From NCBI GenBank assembly GCA_963532425.1, contig CAUSKK010000023.1, positions 1-30,816 of the forward strand: 30,816 nucleotides of DNA, written 5' to 3'. Positions 1 to 8,283 of the stretch are shown here, one piece after another (position 1 is the first letter of the stretch; the number at the start of each line of letters is the position of its first letter). A model generated the notes under the pieces. It saw only the letters and a program-made list of their open reading frames with translations. It was not told the origin of the DNA and did no database searches. The position numbers were made by a program, and so were the translations under genes. This DNA is from CAUSKK01 sp963532425 (GTDB lineage: Bacteria > Pseudomonadota > Gammaproteobacteria > Cardiobacteriales > Cardiobacteriaceae).

Positions 1-114
1 GAACGAAGCGCTTCGTTGAGATTAGCCTTCGAGGGGGAAGCGCTTCCGGCTGGCGTTTTAGAACGAAGCGCTTCCTTCTCCGGGGACTAAAACCGAAGCG
101 CTTCCTCCGGGCGT

Positions 115-137
115 AAAAAAGCCGGGTCAAGCCCGGC
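115..137 (-). terminator. Rho-independent terminator in repeat unit 1
   Basis: On the minus strand GCCGGG, a 5-nt loop and CCCGGC are followed by TTTTTT. It is oriented to stop leftward transcription coming from the Sel1 A gene and the clpA-pyrC-ppa operon. It is the clean copy of a hairpin repeated in each 142-bp unit. Confidence 0.7.
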
Positions 138-256
138 GGGTGAAAGCGTCGGAACGCGGCCACGTCAGCTCGCGGCCGAAGCGCTTCCGGCTGGCGACTT
201 AGAACGAAGCGCTTCCTTCTCCGGCTGCCAAAACCGAAGCGCTTTCCTCCGGACGT

Positions 257-279
257 AAAAAAGCCGGGTCAAGCCCGGT
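257..279 (-). terminator. Rho-independent terminator in repeat unit 2
   Basis: Same hairpin as in unit 1, with one pair changed to a G-T/G-U type, followed on the minus strand by TTTTTT. The matching hairpin of unit 3 (about 399-420) keeps its T-run but has lost most of the stem. Leftward transcripts would therefore meet a weak, then two better terminators in series. Confidence 0.6.
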
Positions 280-542
280 GGGTGAAAGCGTCGGAACGCG
301 GCCACCTCGGTTCATTGGCCGAAGCGCTTCCGGCTGGCGACTTAGAACGAAGCGCTTCCTTCTCCAGGGACTAAAACCGAAGCGCTTCCTCCGGGCGTAA
401 AAAAGTCGGGGCCGGGCACGGCGGGTGAAAGCGTCGGAACGCGGCCACGTCAGCTCGCGGCCGAAGCGCTTCCGGCTGGCGTTTTAGACCGAAGCGCTTC
501 GGTTTATTGGAGCTTTCCGGGCCGAAGCGCTTCGGGCTGGGA

Positions 543-1286
543 CTAGTGGGAGCAGGTTCTTTTGGCCGCCGCCTCCCAGATGAAACCGCCCTTCTGGTAG
601 TAGCGGCAGGCCTGGACTAAATCCCTTTCCAGCCCGGGACCGCCCTTCTCGTAAAGCCTGCCAATCTGCCCATAGCCATTGCTGTTGCCGGCGGCAGCCC
701 ACTTTTCAAACCACTGTTTGGCGGTGGCGTAGTCCCGCTCCAGACCCGGGCCGCCCTCTCGGTAAAGGCCGCCAATCCCCCCATAGCCGTCGCGGTCGCC
801 GGCGGCAATGGCCTTTTCATACCATTTTTTAGCGGTGGCGTAGTCCCGCTCCAGCCCCGGGCCGCCCTCCTCGTAAAGGTCGCCAATTCTCCAATAGCTG
901 TCGCTGTTGCCGGCGGCCAGGGCCTTTTCAAACCACCGTTTGGCGCTGACGTAGTCCCGGGCGACCCCTTCGCCGTTTTTGTACATAAGGCCGATGCGCC
1001 CCATGGCCTCGGCGTGGCCGGCGGCGGCCAGCTGGTGAAAGAGCTCCAGCGCCTGGGCGTAATCCTCTTTGTCATAGGCGGCCTCGGCCTCCTGCCAAAT
1101 CTGCTCCTGCTCTTCTATGCTCAGGTTGGAAGGAGTGTTGGCGGGGGCGACGTTGTTGGTTGCCTGTTGCATCAGGGCGTCGGAAATTTGCGTGTCGTTG
1201 CCGGCGGCGTTGCCGGTAGGCAGGGCAAGGTGGGTCTCGGCGCAAACGGTGGTTGTTAGCAGCAGTAGCGGCAGAATTTTTTTCAT
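543..1286 (-). CDS. Secreted Sel1-repeat protein A
   Basis: The 247-aa product starts at the ATG followed by KKILPLLLL; GGAG lies a few bases upstream. Residues 1 to about 17 form a signal peptide (likely cleavage after VCA), so the protein is probably periplasmic. From about residue 60 there are roughly five Sel1-type (TPR-like) repeats of 36-38 residues. They are unusual in carrying a GGPGLERDYA insertion between helices (consensus WYEKA-AAGD-GY-IG-LY). The C-terminus has two cysteines exactly 18 residues apart, a pair shared with the three other Sel1 proteins here. Sel1 repeats mediate protein-protein contacts; the partner is unknown. The gene is last in the leftward run from clpA, 28 bp after the preceding gene. 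Its closest relative in the window is Sel1 protein B (7489-8274), an inverted paralogue. Confidence 0.85.
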   Translation of the reverse strand: MKKILPLLLLTTTVCAETHLALPTGNAAGNDTQISDALMQQATNNVAPANTPSNLSIEEQEQIWQEAEAAYDKEDYAQALELFHQLAAAGHAEAMGRIGLMYKNGEGVARDYVSAKRWFEKALAAGNSDSYWRIGDLYEEGGPGLERDYATAKKWYEKAIAAGDRDGYGGIGGLYREGGPGLERDYATAKQWFEKWAAAGNSNGYGQIGRLYEKGGPGLERDLVQACRYYQKGGFIWEAAAKRTCSH

Positions 1287-1314
1287 AACTTCTCCAAAAA
1301 AAAACGTTGGGGGG

Positions 1315-1698
1315 CTAGGCGCCCGGGGGATAGTGGCTCTCGTCGGCGCTGACATCGTAGAAGCCGAGGCCGTGGCGAATGGCCAGGGTCTGCACCAGCT
1401 GCCGGGCGTCGTCGGCGTGCTCCCAGGGGAAGGACGCCTGAATCAGGTGCGGGCTCAGGGCATAGTCGGTGCCGGGGCCGGTCTCGTCGTCGTCGCCGGC
1501 CGGGGCCAGGGGCCCATTCAGCGGCGGGAACCACTGAATCAGCTCCATAAACAGCGCCCGTAGGGCCGGCGTGCTCTGGGCCGGGTCGTCGTAGCTGCGG
1601 CCCTCGGCCCACTCCAGCTGGCGCCGGCACCAGTCCGGCAACAACGCCCGTTCCCGGGGGGCCGCCTCGGCCGCAAAAACCATCAAATCGTAGCTCAT
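1315..1698 (-). CDS. Conserved hypothetical protein, MSYDL family
   Basis: A 127-aa acidic cytosolic protein with no signal peptide or membrane segment. Its opening (MSYDLMVF followed by PRER), an internal FPPLNGPLAP stretch and the closing GLGFYDVSA resemble a small proteobacterial family that I recall but cannot name by accession; relatives often sit near polymorphic toxin/immunity genes. An ATG two codons upstream (1704) is in frame, but AGGAGG lies only 2 nt from it and 8 nt from the ATG at 1698, so 1698 is preferred. The gene sits between ppa (38-bp gap containing one GAAGCGCTTC at 1715) and Sel1 A (28-bp gap). Function unknown. Confidence 0.75.
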   Translation of the reverse strand: MSYDLMVFAAEAAPRERALLPDWCRRQLEWAEGRSYDDPAQSTPALRALFMELIQWFPPLNGPLAPAGDDDETGPGTDYALSPHLIQASFPWEHADDARQLVQTLAIRHGLGFYDVSADESHYPPGA

Positions 1699-1736
1699 GG
1701 CCATCTCCTCCTGGGGAAGCGCTTCGGCCCGGCGGC

Positions 1737-2270
1737 CTAGGCCTCGTCCACCCAGCGTTTTTGGGCGGCGACGATGACCTGTAGCGCCTCGTCCCGGTCG
1801 CCGAAGCGCTCCACCTTCGTGCTGCCCGGCTTCTTCAAATCCTTGTAGTGGTTGAAGTGGAATTCAATCTGGCGCAGCAGGGCCTCGGGCAGGTCGGCCA
1901 GGCTCTGGATGGCGTTGCCGTTGGAACGGTCGTCGGCGGGCACCACGATGATTTTGTCGTCCACCTCGCCATCATCGACGAACTTCATCACCCCCAGCAC
2001 CCGGCCCTGCAGATAGATGCCGGTGGGCAGCGGCTGGGCGGTGATAATCAGGGCGTCGAGCTCGTCGCCGTCCTCGTCCAGGGTCTGGGGAATGAAGCCG
2101 TAGTTGGTGGGCTTGGCGAAAATTTCCGGCTCGATGCGGTCCAGGGTCAGGGCGCCCACCTTCCGTTTCCACTCAATCTTCTGGTTGGAGCCGGCGGGGA
2201 TTTCCACCACCACGTTAATCACACCACCGGCCACGTCGCCGGCGTCCAAAATCTTATTAAAGTCAGCCAT
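1737..2270 (-). CDS. ppa: Inorganic pyrophosphatase, family I
   Basis: Hydrolyses pyrophosphate to two phosphates in the cytosol, pulling biosynthetic reactions forward. The product is 177 aa, matching the 176 aa of E. coli Ppa. The signature acidic motif is present as DEDGDELDALI at 65-75 (metal-binding Asp67, Asp69 and Asp72), and a second acidic patch DDGEVDDK at 99-106 corresponds to E. coli Asp97/Asp102. The substrate lysine and tyrosine region KPTNYGFIP is at 53-61. AGGAG precedes the start by 8 nt. It follows pyrC by 13 bp and is probably in the same transcript. Confidence 0.97.
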   Translation of the reverse strand: MADFNKILDAGDVAGGVINVVVEIPAGSNQKIEWKRKVGALTLDRIEPEIFAKPTNYGFIPQTLDEDGDELDALIITAQPLPTGIYLQGRVLGVMKFVDDGEVDDKIIVVPADDRSNGNAIQSLADLPEALLRQIEFHFNHYKDLKKPGSTKVERFGDRDEALQVIVAAQKRWVDEA

Positions 2271-2283
2271 ATAAACTCCTAGT

Positions 2284-3315
2284 TCAGGGGGTTAAAGTCC
2301 AGGCCAGCCGGCGGCCGGCCCAGAAGGGAATTAGCTCATCGTCGCCAAAGGGGAGGGTGGCGGGAATGGTCTGCTCGCGCCGTTCCAGCCGCACCCGTTC
2401 CGTGCTGCGTGGCAGGCCGTAGTAGTCGGCGCCGAAGCTGCTGGCGAAATCCTCCAATTTATCCAGGGCGCCGACGCTGTCGAAGGCGGTGGCGTAGAGC
2501 TCCAGCAGGGTGGCGCCGGTGTAGCAGCCGGCACAGCCACAGGCATTTTCCTTGGCCCGGCGGCCGTGGGGGGCGCTGTCGCTGCCGAGGAAGAAGCGCC
2601 GGTCGCCGGAGGTGGCGGCGCCGAGCAGGGCGCGGCGGTCGGCCTCGGTTTTCAGAATCGGCAGGCAGTAGAAATGCGGTTTCAGGCCACCGACGAGCAA
2701 ATCGTTGCGGTTGGCCAGTAGGTGCTGGGCGGTGATGGTGGCGGCCAGATTAGCATCGGCGCTGCGGAGATAATCGACGGCAAAGGCGGTGGTGATGTGT
2801 TCCAGCACCACTTTCAGGCCGGGGAATTCACGGCGCAGCTGGGTGAGTGTCCGTTCGATGAAGGTGGATTCGCGGCTGAAAATGTCGATGTCGTCGTCGG
2901 TAACCTCGCCGTGAATCAGCAGCAGCAGGCCCTGGCGCTCCATTTCCGCCAGCAGCGGCCGCAGCGCCTCATATTGGCCGACGCCGGCCGCCGAGTTGGT
3001 GGTGGCACCCTTGGGATACCACTTCACCGCCACCACGCCCGCCGCCGGCGCCGCCCGGATAATGGCCGGGGTCAGGTGGGCACTGAGATAGAGGCTCATC
3101 AGCGGCGTGAAGCAGCGGCCGGCCGGAATGGCGGCCTCGATGCGTTCCCGGTAGGCCCGCAGCGCTTCCAGCGTATCCACCGGCGGCACCAGATTCGGCA
3201 TCACCAGCGCCCGGCCACACTGGCGGCTGGCATCGGCCACGGTGCGGGCCAGGGCGGCGCCGTCGCGCAGGTGCAGATGGAAATCGTCCGGCCGGCGCAA
3301 AGTCAGTTCGTTCAT
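2284..3315 (-). CDS. pyrC: Dihydroorotase
   Basis: Third step of pyrimidine synthesis: reversible cyclisation of N-carbamoyl-aspartate to dihydroorotate. The 343-aa product is close to E. coli PyrC (348 aa). Visible binuclear zinc site: HLH at 13-15, the carbamylated lysine Lys98 in VKWYPKGATT, His135 (LIHGEVTD), His173 (LEHITT) and catalytic Asp246 in LGSDSAPH. Its ATG overlaps the clpA stop codon (ATGA, 4 nt), so translation is probably coupled to clpA. This is an unusual pairing of a protease chaperone with a pyrimidine gene. Confidence 0.97.
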   Translation of the reverse strand: MNELTLRRPDDFHLHLRDGAALARTVADASRQCGRALVMPNLVPPVDTLEALRAYRERIEAAIPAGRCFTPLMSLYLSAHLTPAIIRAAPAAGVVAVKWYPKGATTNSAAGVGQYEALRPLLAEMERQGLLLLIHGEVTDDDIDIFSRESTFIERTLTQLRREFPGLKVVLEHITTAFAVDYLRSADANLAATITAQHLLANRNDLLVGGLKPHFYCLPILKTEADRRALLGAATSGDRRFFLGSDSAPHGRRAKENACGCAGCYTGATLLELYATAFDSVGALDKLEDFASSFGADYYGLPRSTERVRLERREQTIPATLPFGDDELIPFWAGRRLAWTLTP

Positions 3316-5591
3316 GACACCAGCTCCGGGGCGGCCAGATTGGTGAGCTGGAGCCGGTCGCCGTCCAGGCGCACGCCGATGGTGGCATCGCGCAGTTCCT
3401 CAAAGAGCACCAGCTCGGCCAGCGGCAGTTTCAATTCCCGCTCGATGACCCGGCCCAGCGGCCGCGCCCCCATTTTCGGGTCGTAGCCGGCCCGGGCCAG
3501 CCAGTGGCGGGCGGCCTCGTCCAGTTCCAGGCTCAGCCGTTTTTCCGCCAGCTGCTCGCGCAGTTCGGCGATGAACTTATCGACGATAGGCAGCATCAGG
3601 CCCTCGGACAGCGGCGCGAAATTAATCACCGCGTCCAGCCGGTTGCGGAATTCCGGCGTGAAGTGGTTTTTCACCGCCTGCTCGTAGTCGCCCCGGCTGC
3701 GATTAACGTCCTGCTGGCCGAAGCCGATGTGCTGGCGCTCATTGACGGTGGCGCCGACGTTGGAGGTCATGACGATAATCAGGTTGCGGCAGTTGATTTC
3801 CCGGCCGGTGTTGTCGGTAATCAGGCCGTTGTCCATCATCTGTAGCAGCACATTCATCAGGTCCAGGTGGGCCTTTTCGATTTCGTCCAGCAGCAGCACC
3901 GCATAGGGCATCTTCAGAATGCGTTCACAGAGCAGGCCCTCCTGCTCGTAGCCGACGTAGCCCGGCGGCGTGCCGATGAGCTTGCTGACGCTGTGGGCCT
4001 CCATGTACTCGGACATGTCGAAGCGAATCAGGTTCATGGACATGGCCGTCGCCAGCTGCTTGCACAGCTCGGTTTTGCCGACGCCGGTGGGGCCGGTGAA
4101 CAGGAAGGAGCCCAGCGGCTTTTCCTTGCTGCGCAGGCCGGCGTGGCCGAGTTTGAGGGCGCTGACCAGGGCCCGAATGGCCTCGGCCTGGCCGAAGACC
4201 TGGCGGTTCAGCTCGTCGTCGAGCTGGCGCAGGGTGCTGTGGTCGTCGTCGTTGTGGATATAGGGCAGCCGCGCCTGCTGGGCCACCAGGGTTTCAATCT
4301 GGGCCCGGTCGATGCGCTTCAGCGTGTCGTCGTTGTCCAGGCGTACCCGGGCGCCGACCTCGTCGAGCAGGTCGATGGCGCTGTCCGGCAGCTGGCGGTC
4401 GGTGAGATAGCGCTGGGCCAGGCGCACCGAGGCCTGCAGGGCCTCCTCGCTGTAGCTGACGCCGTGGAAATCCTCAAAGTTGCGATAGACGCCCCGGACA
4501 ACGCGCAGGGCCTCCTCGCCACTGGGCACGGCCAAATCCACCCGCTGGAAGCGCCGGGACAGGGTGGCCTTGCCCTCGAAAATCTTGCGGTAATCCCGGT
4601 CGGTGGTGGTGCCGATGATGCGCAGATTGCCGCCGTCGATGGCCGGCCGCATCATGTCGGCCAGGTCCGTATTGTTCTCGACGCTCTTGGAATGGCTGAT
4701 GATGCCGTGAATCTCGTCGAAGAAGAGAATGGCGTTGGGGTCGGCGCTGAAGCGGTCAAGGAAGCGCTTCACCCGGGCCTCCAGGTCGCCGCGATATTTG
4801 GTGCCGGACATCAGCGAGGTTACGTTGATGCTGTAGATGACGCTGGAACGCAGGCTCGGCGGAATCTGCGGGGCGCCATTGACGATGGCATGCACCAGCC
4901 CCTCCACCAGGGCGGTTTTGCCGACGCCGGCGGCGCCGACAATGATGGGATTGTTCTTGGTTTTGCGGTGCAGAATCTGAATGACCCGCTCCAGCTCGGC
5001 CTCCCGGCCGATGAGCGGCGCCAGCTTGCCCTCGGTGGCCTGCTGATTCAGATTGATGCAGAACAGGGCCTCCTCGTCGGCGCTGAGCCGTTCTTCGCTG
5101 TTCTCGCTGCGGTGGGGGCGGGTGCGATTTTTCACCTCCCGGGCGGTGTTGTTGAGCTCCTCGTTAAGCTTGTCCTCGTCGCGCAGTCGCTCCAGGGCGG
5201 CGTTGAGCTCATCGGCCTTGACGCCGGCCTGGAGCAGGAAATAGGCGGCATAGCTGCGGCTCTCGTCCAGCATGAACGGCAGGATTTCCGCCGGGCACAC
5301 GGCCCGGTCGTTGATTTGTTCCAGGGCCCGTTTAATCACCCGATTGACGGCGTTCAGGGTCTGGGGGGCGACGCTGAACGGCTGGCTCGGCTGCTTCATC
5401 AGGTAGTCGCGCACATCGCGATAGAGCAGCATGCTGTCGATGGGGGTGGGCAGGGCAGCCAGCACGCGTTTAACCTGATTCTGGCGGAGCAGGAAGAACA
5501 AAATATGTTCCAGGGTGAGGAATTCATGGCGCCGCTGGGCGGCAAATTTACGTGCGTCTTCGATGATGGCCTGTAAATCGGCATTGAGCAT
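3312..5591 (-). CDS. clpA: ATP-dependent Clp protease ATP-binding subunit ClpA
   Basis: AAA+ unfoldase that feeds substrates to the ClpP peptidase. The 759-aa product matches E. coli ClpA (758 aa). The N-terminal Clp repeat domain spans about 1-145. AAA module 1 has Walker A GAAGVGKT at 219-226 and Walker B ILFFDE at 288-293. Module 2 has GPTGVGKT at 500-507 and VLLLDE at 565-570. The ClpP-docking loop tripeptide IGF is at 622-624. The start at 5591 is supported by AAGGA 8 nt upstream; an in-frame upstream extension lacks a ribosome site. One GAAGCGCTTC lies in the coding region at 4761. The adaptor gene clpS, usually directly upstream of clpA in gammaproteobacteria, is absent here, replaced by a divergent M61 peptidase gene. 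Confidence 0.97.
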   Translation of the reverse strand: MLNADLQAIIEDARKFAAQRRHEFLTLEHILFFLLRQNQVKRVLAALPTPIDSMLLYRDVRDYLMKQPSQPFSVAPQTLNAVNRVIKRALEQINDRAVCPAEILPFMLDESRSYAAYFLLQAGVKADELNAALERLRDEDKLNEELNNTAREVKNRTRPHRSENSEERLSADEEALFCINLNQQATEGKLAPLIGREAELERVIQILHRKTKNNPIIVGAAGVGKTALVEGLVHAIVNGAPQIPPSLRSSVIYSINVTSLMSGTKYRGDLEARVKRFLDRFSADPNAILFFDEIHGIISHSKSVENNTDLADMMRPAIDGGNLRIIGTTTDRDYRKIFEGKATLSRRFQRVDLAVPSGEEALRVVRGVYRNFEDFHGVSYSEEALQASVRLAQRYLTDRQLPDSAIDLLDEVGARVRLDNDDTLKRIDRAQIETLVAQQARLPYIHNDDDHSTLRQLDDELNRQVFGQAEAIRALVSALKLGHAGLRSKEKPLGSFLFTGPTGVGKTELCKQLATAMSMNLIRFDMSEYMEAHSVSKLIGTPPGYVGYEQEGLLCERILKMPYAVLLLDEIEKAHLDLMNVLLQMMDNGLITDNTGREINCRNLIIVMTSNVGATVNERQHIGFGQQDVNRSRGDYEQAVKNHFTPEFRNRLDAVINFAPLSEGLMLPIVDKFIAELREQLAEKRLSLELDEAARHWLARAGYDPKMGARPLGRVIERELKLPLAELVLFEELRDATIGVRLDGDRLQLTNLAAPELVS

Positions 5592-5672
5592 GGATAATTT
5601 CCTTTGGCTAGTGGTCTGAGTCGGGGCCATAACCCCGGTAAAATGGCAAATTTCCTTCTAACCCATTCTACT

Positions 5673-7349
5673 ATGAGCTTCTATCGAATTACCCCCCGGG
5701 CCGGCGGCCACCGTTTCCACATTCGCGCCGAACTGACCCTGACCCCCAACCAAATCAACGAACTCTATCTGCCGGCGTGGATTGCCGGCAGCTACACGCG
5801 CCGCGATTTCTCGAAAAACCTCTACGGCCTGCGCGCCGAGGGCGTGCCGCTGCGCCTGCTGGGCCCGGGCCGCTGGCAGCTGGACGCCCGGGCCGGGGCG
5901 CGCACGGTGGTGCTGGACTACGAGTTCTACGCCCATGATTTGTCCGTGCGCCAGTGCTACCTGGACCACCGGCGCGGCCTCTTCAACCCCGGCGCCGCCT
6001 GTGTGCTCATCGCCGGCCACGAGCATGAGCCCTGCCACCTGGAAATCAGCCTGGACGCCGACCACGCCGGCTGGACGGTGGCCCCGGCCCGGGAGGTGGT
6101 CTGCGGCGACTACCACGAGCTCGCCGACACGCCGTTTCTGCTCGGCGCCCGGCTCGCCCACTTTGATTTTGACGTGGCCGGCGTCCGCCATGATTTCTAT
6201 ATTTCCGGCGACGTCGCCGCCTTCGATTTGGCGAAGCTCCGCGCCGACAGCCAGCGCGGCTGCCAGAGTGCCTTCGACCTGTTCGGGGCCTTCCCGCCGA
6301 CGCTGGGCCCGCGCTATTGCTTCATGCTGCATCTGCTTGGCCAGGGCCATAACGGTCTGGAGCACCGGCGCAGCACCCTGCTGATGCAGCGCCGCGACGC
6401 CATGCAGACGCCCAAGGCCTATGCCGATTTGCTCGGCCTCATCGTCCACGAGTATTTCCACACCTGGAACATCAAGGATTTGAAGCCGGCCACCTACCAA
6501 CCCTACCGGCTGGACGCCGAACAGCCCGATGAACTGCTCTGGCTCTTCGAGGGCTACACCGCCTATTTCGATAACTATCTGCTCCAGCGGGCCGGCCTGG
6601 TCAGCGTCGGGGAATACCTCGGCTTGCTGGCGGCGGACATGGAAAGTCTGTACAGCCGGCCCGGCCGCCACCGGCAAACGCTGGTGCAATCGAGCCTGGA
6701 GGCCTGGACCAAGTTCTATGCCGGCGGCGAGAACGCGGCCAGCGTCGGCATCAGCTACTACATTCAGGGTTCGCTGGCGGCCCTCTGTCTGGATTTGTGG
6801 CTGCGCCGGAACAGCGAACTCACTTTGGCCACGGTGCTGCGCCAGCTCTGGTTGAACTATCGCGCCACGGGCATCGGCCTGAGCGAAGCGCTCTACCGGG
6901 AGCAGGTGGCGGCGCTGCTGCCCCCGGCCCGGCGCGACGATTTCCAGCGGCTGCTCGACCGGCTGCTGCATTCCACCGAGGAACTGCCGCTGGCGGCGAG
7001 CCTGGCCGACTTCGGCGTCCAGATGAAGCGCTTCGCCCAGCACCGGGCCTATCCCGGCTTCCGCTATAAGGAAGGGCGGGTGGTGCTGCTGGACGAGAAC
7101 AGTCCGGCGGCCCGGGCCGGGGTGGCCATGGGCGACCGGCTGGTGGCCGTCAATGGCGAAGCGCTTCCCGACGACGAGGCCCTGAAGGCGGCCCTGCTGA
7201 CCCCGGCCCCGGGCACGGCCATTGATTTGACCGTAGACCGCGACGGCGAGGCGTTCACCTTCCACTTCCCGCTGCTGGCCCCGGAGCTGGACAAGGTCGA
7301 ACTGACCCTCAGCGACCCGGCGGCCAGCCAACGCTGGCTGGCGGTCTAG
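5673..7349 (+). CDS. M61-family glycyl aminopeptidase with C-terminal PDZ domain
   Basis: Cytosolic zinc aminopeptidase of the M61 family, whose members prefer N-terminal glycine or alanine. The 558-aa product has an N-terminal beta domain beginning MSFYRITP, the family's usual opening. The zinc motif HEYFH is at 259-263, followed by the family-typical WN, and the third ligand Glu293 is in LWLFEGYTAYFD. A PDZ domain covers about 465-540 (LDENSPAARAGVAMGDRLVAVNG). No signal peptide is seen. The ATG at 5673 is chosen by homology, as no clear Shine-Dalgarno is visible; ATGs at 5604 and 5643 are in frame but would add non-family residues. Two GAAGCGCTTC copies lie in the gene (7025, 7158). It is divergent from clpA with an 81-bp gap. 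Confidence 0.9.
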   Translation: MSFYRITPRAGGHRFHIRAELTLTPNQINELYLPAWIAGSYTRRDFSKNLYGLRAEGVPLRLLGPGRWQLDARAGARTVVLDYEFYAHDLSVRQCYLDHRRGLFNPGAACVLIAGHEHEPCHLEISLDADHAGWTVAPAREVVCGDYHELADTPFLLGARLAHFDFDVAGVRHDFYISGDVAAFDLAKLRADSQRGCQSAFDLFGAFPPTLGPRYCFMLHLLGQGHNGLEHRRSTLLMQRRDAMQTPKAYADLLGLIVHEYFHTWNIKDLKPATYQPYRLDAEQPDELLWLFEGYTAYFDNYLLQRAGLVSVGEYLGLLAADMESLYSRPGRHRQTLVQSSLEAWTKFYAGGENAASVGISYYIQGSLAALCLDLWLRRNSELTLATVLRQLWLNYRATGIGLSEALYREQVAALLPPARRDDFQRLLDRLLHSTEELPLAASLADFGVQMKRFAQHRAYPGFRYKEGRVVLLDENSPAARAGVAMGDRLVAVNGEALPDDEALKAALLTPAPGTAIDLTVDRDGEAFTFHFPLLAPELDKVELTLSDPAASQRWLAV

Positions 7350-7359
7350 GGAGAACTCC

Positions 7360-7467
7360 ATGAAAAAAATCCTGCTGCCACTGATGCAGCGCGAAAGCCT
7401 GTGGCTACACCGCCCGGCCCGGCCGCTATTTCCACGCCCTGCTCGGCCGGCTGGCCTAGTTCGTTAA
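7360..7467 (+). pseudogene. Possible gene remnant with Sel1-like signal-peptide start
   Basis: A 35-codon frame starts MKKILLPLM, nearly the start of Sel1 protein A (MKKILPLLL), with GGGAG upstream. It then runs into a low-complexity Arg/Pro tail. A different frame of the same bases reads ACGYTARPGRYFHALLGRLA and ends at TAG (7457-7459), which looks more like natural protein. The pattern fits a secreted-protein gene reduced by deletion or frameshift to its two ends. It could also be a chance frame, or leader sequence of Sel1 B 21 bp downstream. Confidence 0.3.
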
Positions 7468-7488
7468 AACCTATTTTTGGAGAAACCC

Positions 7489-8274
7489 ATGAAAAAAACA
7501 CTACTCATACTTTTATTAATGGCCACGGCCCGGGCCCATGAAAGCCCGGTCGCCGCGCCGACCGTCGCTCCGGTCTCCCGGCTGACCGAGGCCGAGCAGA
7601 AGAAGATTTTTGAAGAGGCCGAGGCCGCCTATGTTGAAAAGAATTACGCCCGGGCGCTGGAGCTCTACCAACGGCTAGCCGCCGCCGGCCACGCCGGGGC
7701 TATGGGGAGCCTCGGCTTTATGTACAAAAACGGCGAAGGGGTCGCCAAGGACTACGCCAGCGCCATACGGTGGCTTGAAAAGGCCGGCGACGCCGGCGAC
7801 CGCGACGGCTATGGGTGGATTGGCTTGCTTTACGAGCATGGCGGCCCGGGTCTGGAGCAGGACTGCGCCAGCGCCAAGCGGTGGTATGAAAAGGCCATCG
7901 CCGCCGGCGACAGCGGCGGCTATTGGCAGATTGGCTTGCTTTACCAGCAGGGCGGCCCGGGGCTGGAGCGGAACTACGCCATCGCCAAGCGGTGGTATGA
8001 AAAGGCCATCGCCGCCGGAGACAGCGACGGCTATAGGGATATTGGCAGGCTTTATGAGCAGGGCGGCCCGGGGCTGGAGCAGAACTACGCCAGCGCCAAA
8101 CGGTGGTATGAAAAGCAGGCCGCCGCCGGCAACAGCAACGGCTATGGGTGGATTGGCGAGCTTTACAAGAAGGGAGGCCCCGGGCTGAAACAGGATTTGG
8201 AACAGGCCTGCCGCTACTACCAGAAGGCCGGCCTTGACTGGCGGACGGCGGCCGAAAGAACCTGCTCCCGTTAG
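7489..8274 (+). CDS. Secreted Sel1-repeat protein B
   Basis: The 261-aa product starts at MKKTLLILLLMATARA, a signal peptide of about 16 residues. Upstream TTTTTGGAGAA matches the ribosome site of Sel1 A. Five Sel1-type repeats occupy about residues 60-240. Four of them share the boxes GGPGLE(Q/R) and KRWYEK-AAGDS-GY-IG-LY, and the repeats are nearly identical at the DNA level, suggesting recent internal duplication. The C-terminal cap has two cysteines 18 residues apart and ends AERTCSR, matching AKRTCSH of protein A. DNA similarity to gene A continues through the stop codon into the 3' flank. Predicted periplasmic interaction scaffold, partner unknown. Confidence 0.88.
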   Translation: MKKTLLILLLMATARAHESPVAAPTVAPVSRLTEAEQKKIFEEAEAAYVEKNYARALELYQRLAAAGHAGAMGSLGFMYKNGEGVAKDYASAIRWLEKAGDAGDRDGYGWIGLLYEHGGPGLEQDCASAKRWYEKAIAAGDSGGYWQIGLLYQQGGPGLERNYAIAKRWYEKAIAAGDSDGYRDIGRLYEQGGPGLEQNYASAKRWYEKQAAAGNSNGYGWIGELYKKGGPGLKQDLEQACRYYQKAGLDWRTAAERTCSR

Positions 8275-8283
8275 TCCCAGCCC

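Larger units (their letters stand above)
37..490. repeat. 142-bp tandem repeat, three units plus a partial fourth
   Basis: Units start at 37, 178, 321 and 463, giving periods of 141, 143 and 142 bp. Each full unit contains three GAAGCGCTTC or near copies, a leftward terminator-like hairpin, and a shared segment reading GTGAAAGCGTCGGAACGCGG. Copies differ by scattered substitutions and small indels. The third unit's hairpin is damaged, and the fourth unit breaks off soon after its first palindrome. Confidence 0.9.
5..533. repeat. GAAGCGCTTC palindrome array 1
   Basis: I count twelve perfect copies of GAAGCGCTTC (starting at 5, 37, 65, 95, 178, 206, 321, 349, 379, 463, 491 and 524) and one variant at 236 (GAAGCGCTTT). 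Neighbouring copies are mostly 28-33 bp apart, with gaps of about 84 bp where the terminator hairpins sit. The stretch has no credible gene; open frames through it only translate the palindrome as EAL, KRF or SAS. The array lies downstream of the leftward Sel1 gene A. Confidence 0.95.

Noticed and set aside
5592..5672. Heat-shock promoter for clpA in the clpA/M61 gap
   Set aside because: No TTGAAA-like box is paired with a CCCCAT-like box at the right spacing on the minus strand.
3867..7361. Long open frames antisense to clpA and the M61 gene (over 560 codons each)
   Set aside because: They are an effect of high GC at third positions; the opposite strand encodes complete, motif-bearing enzymes.
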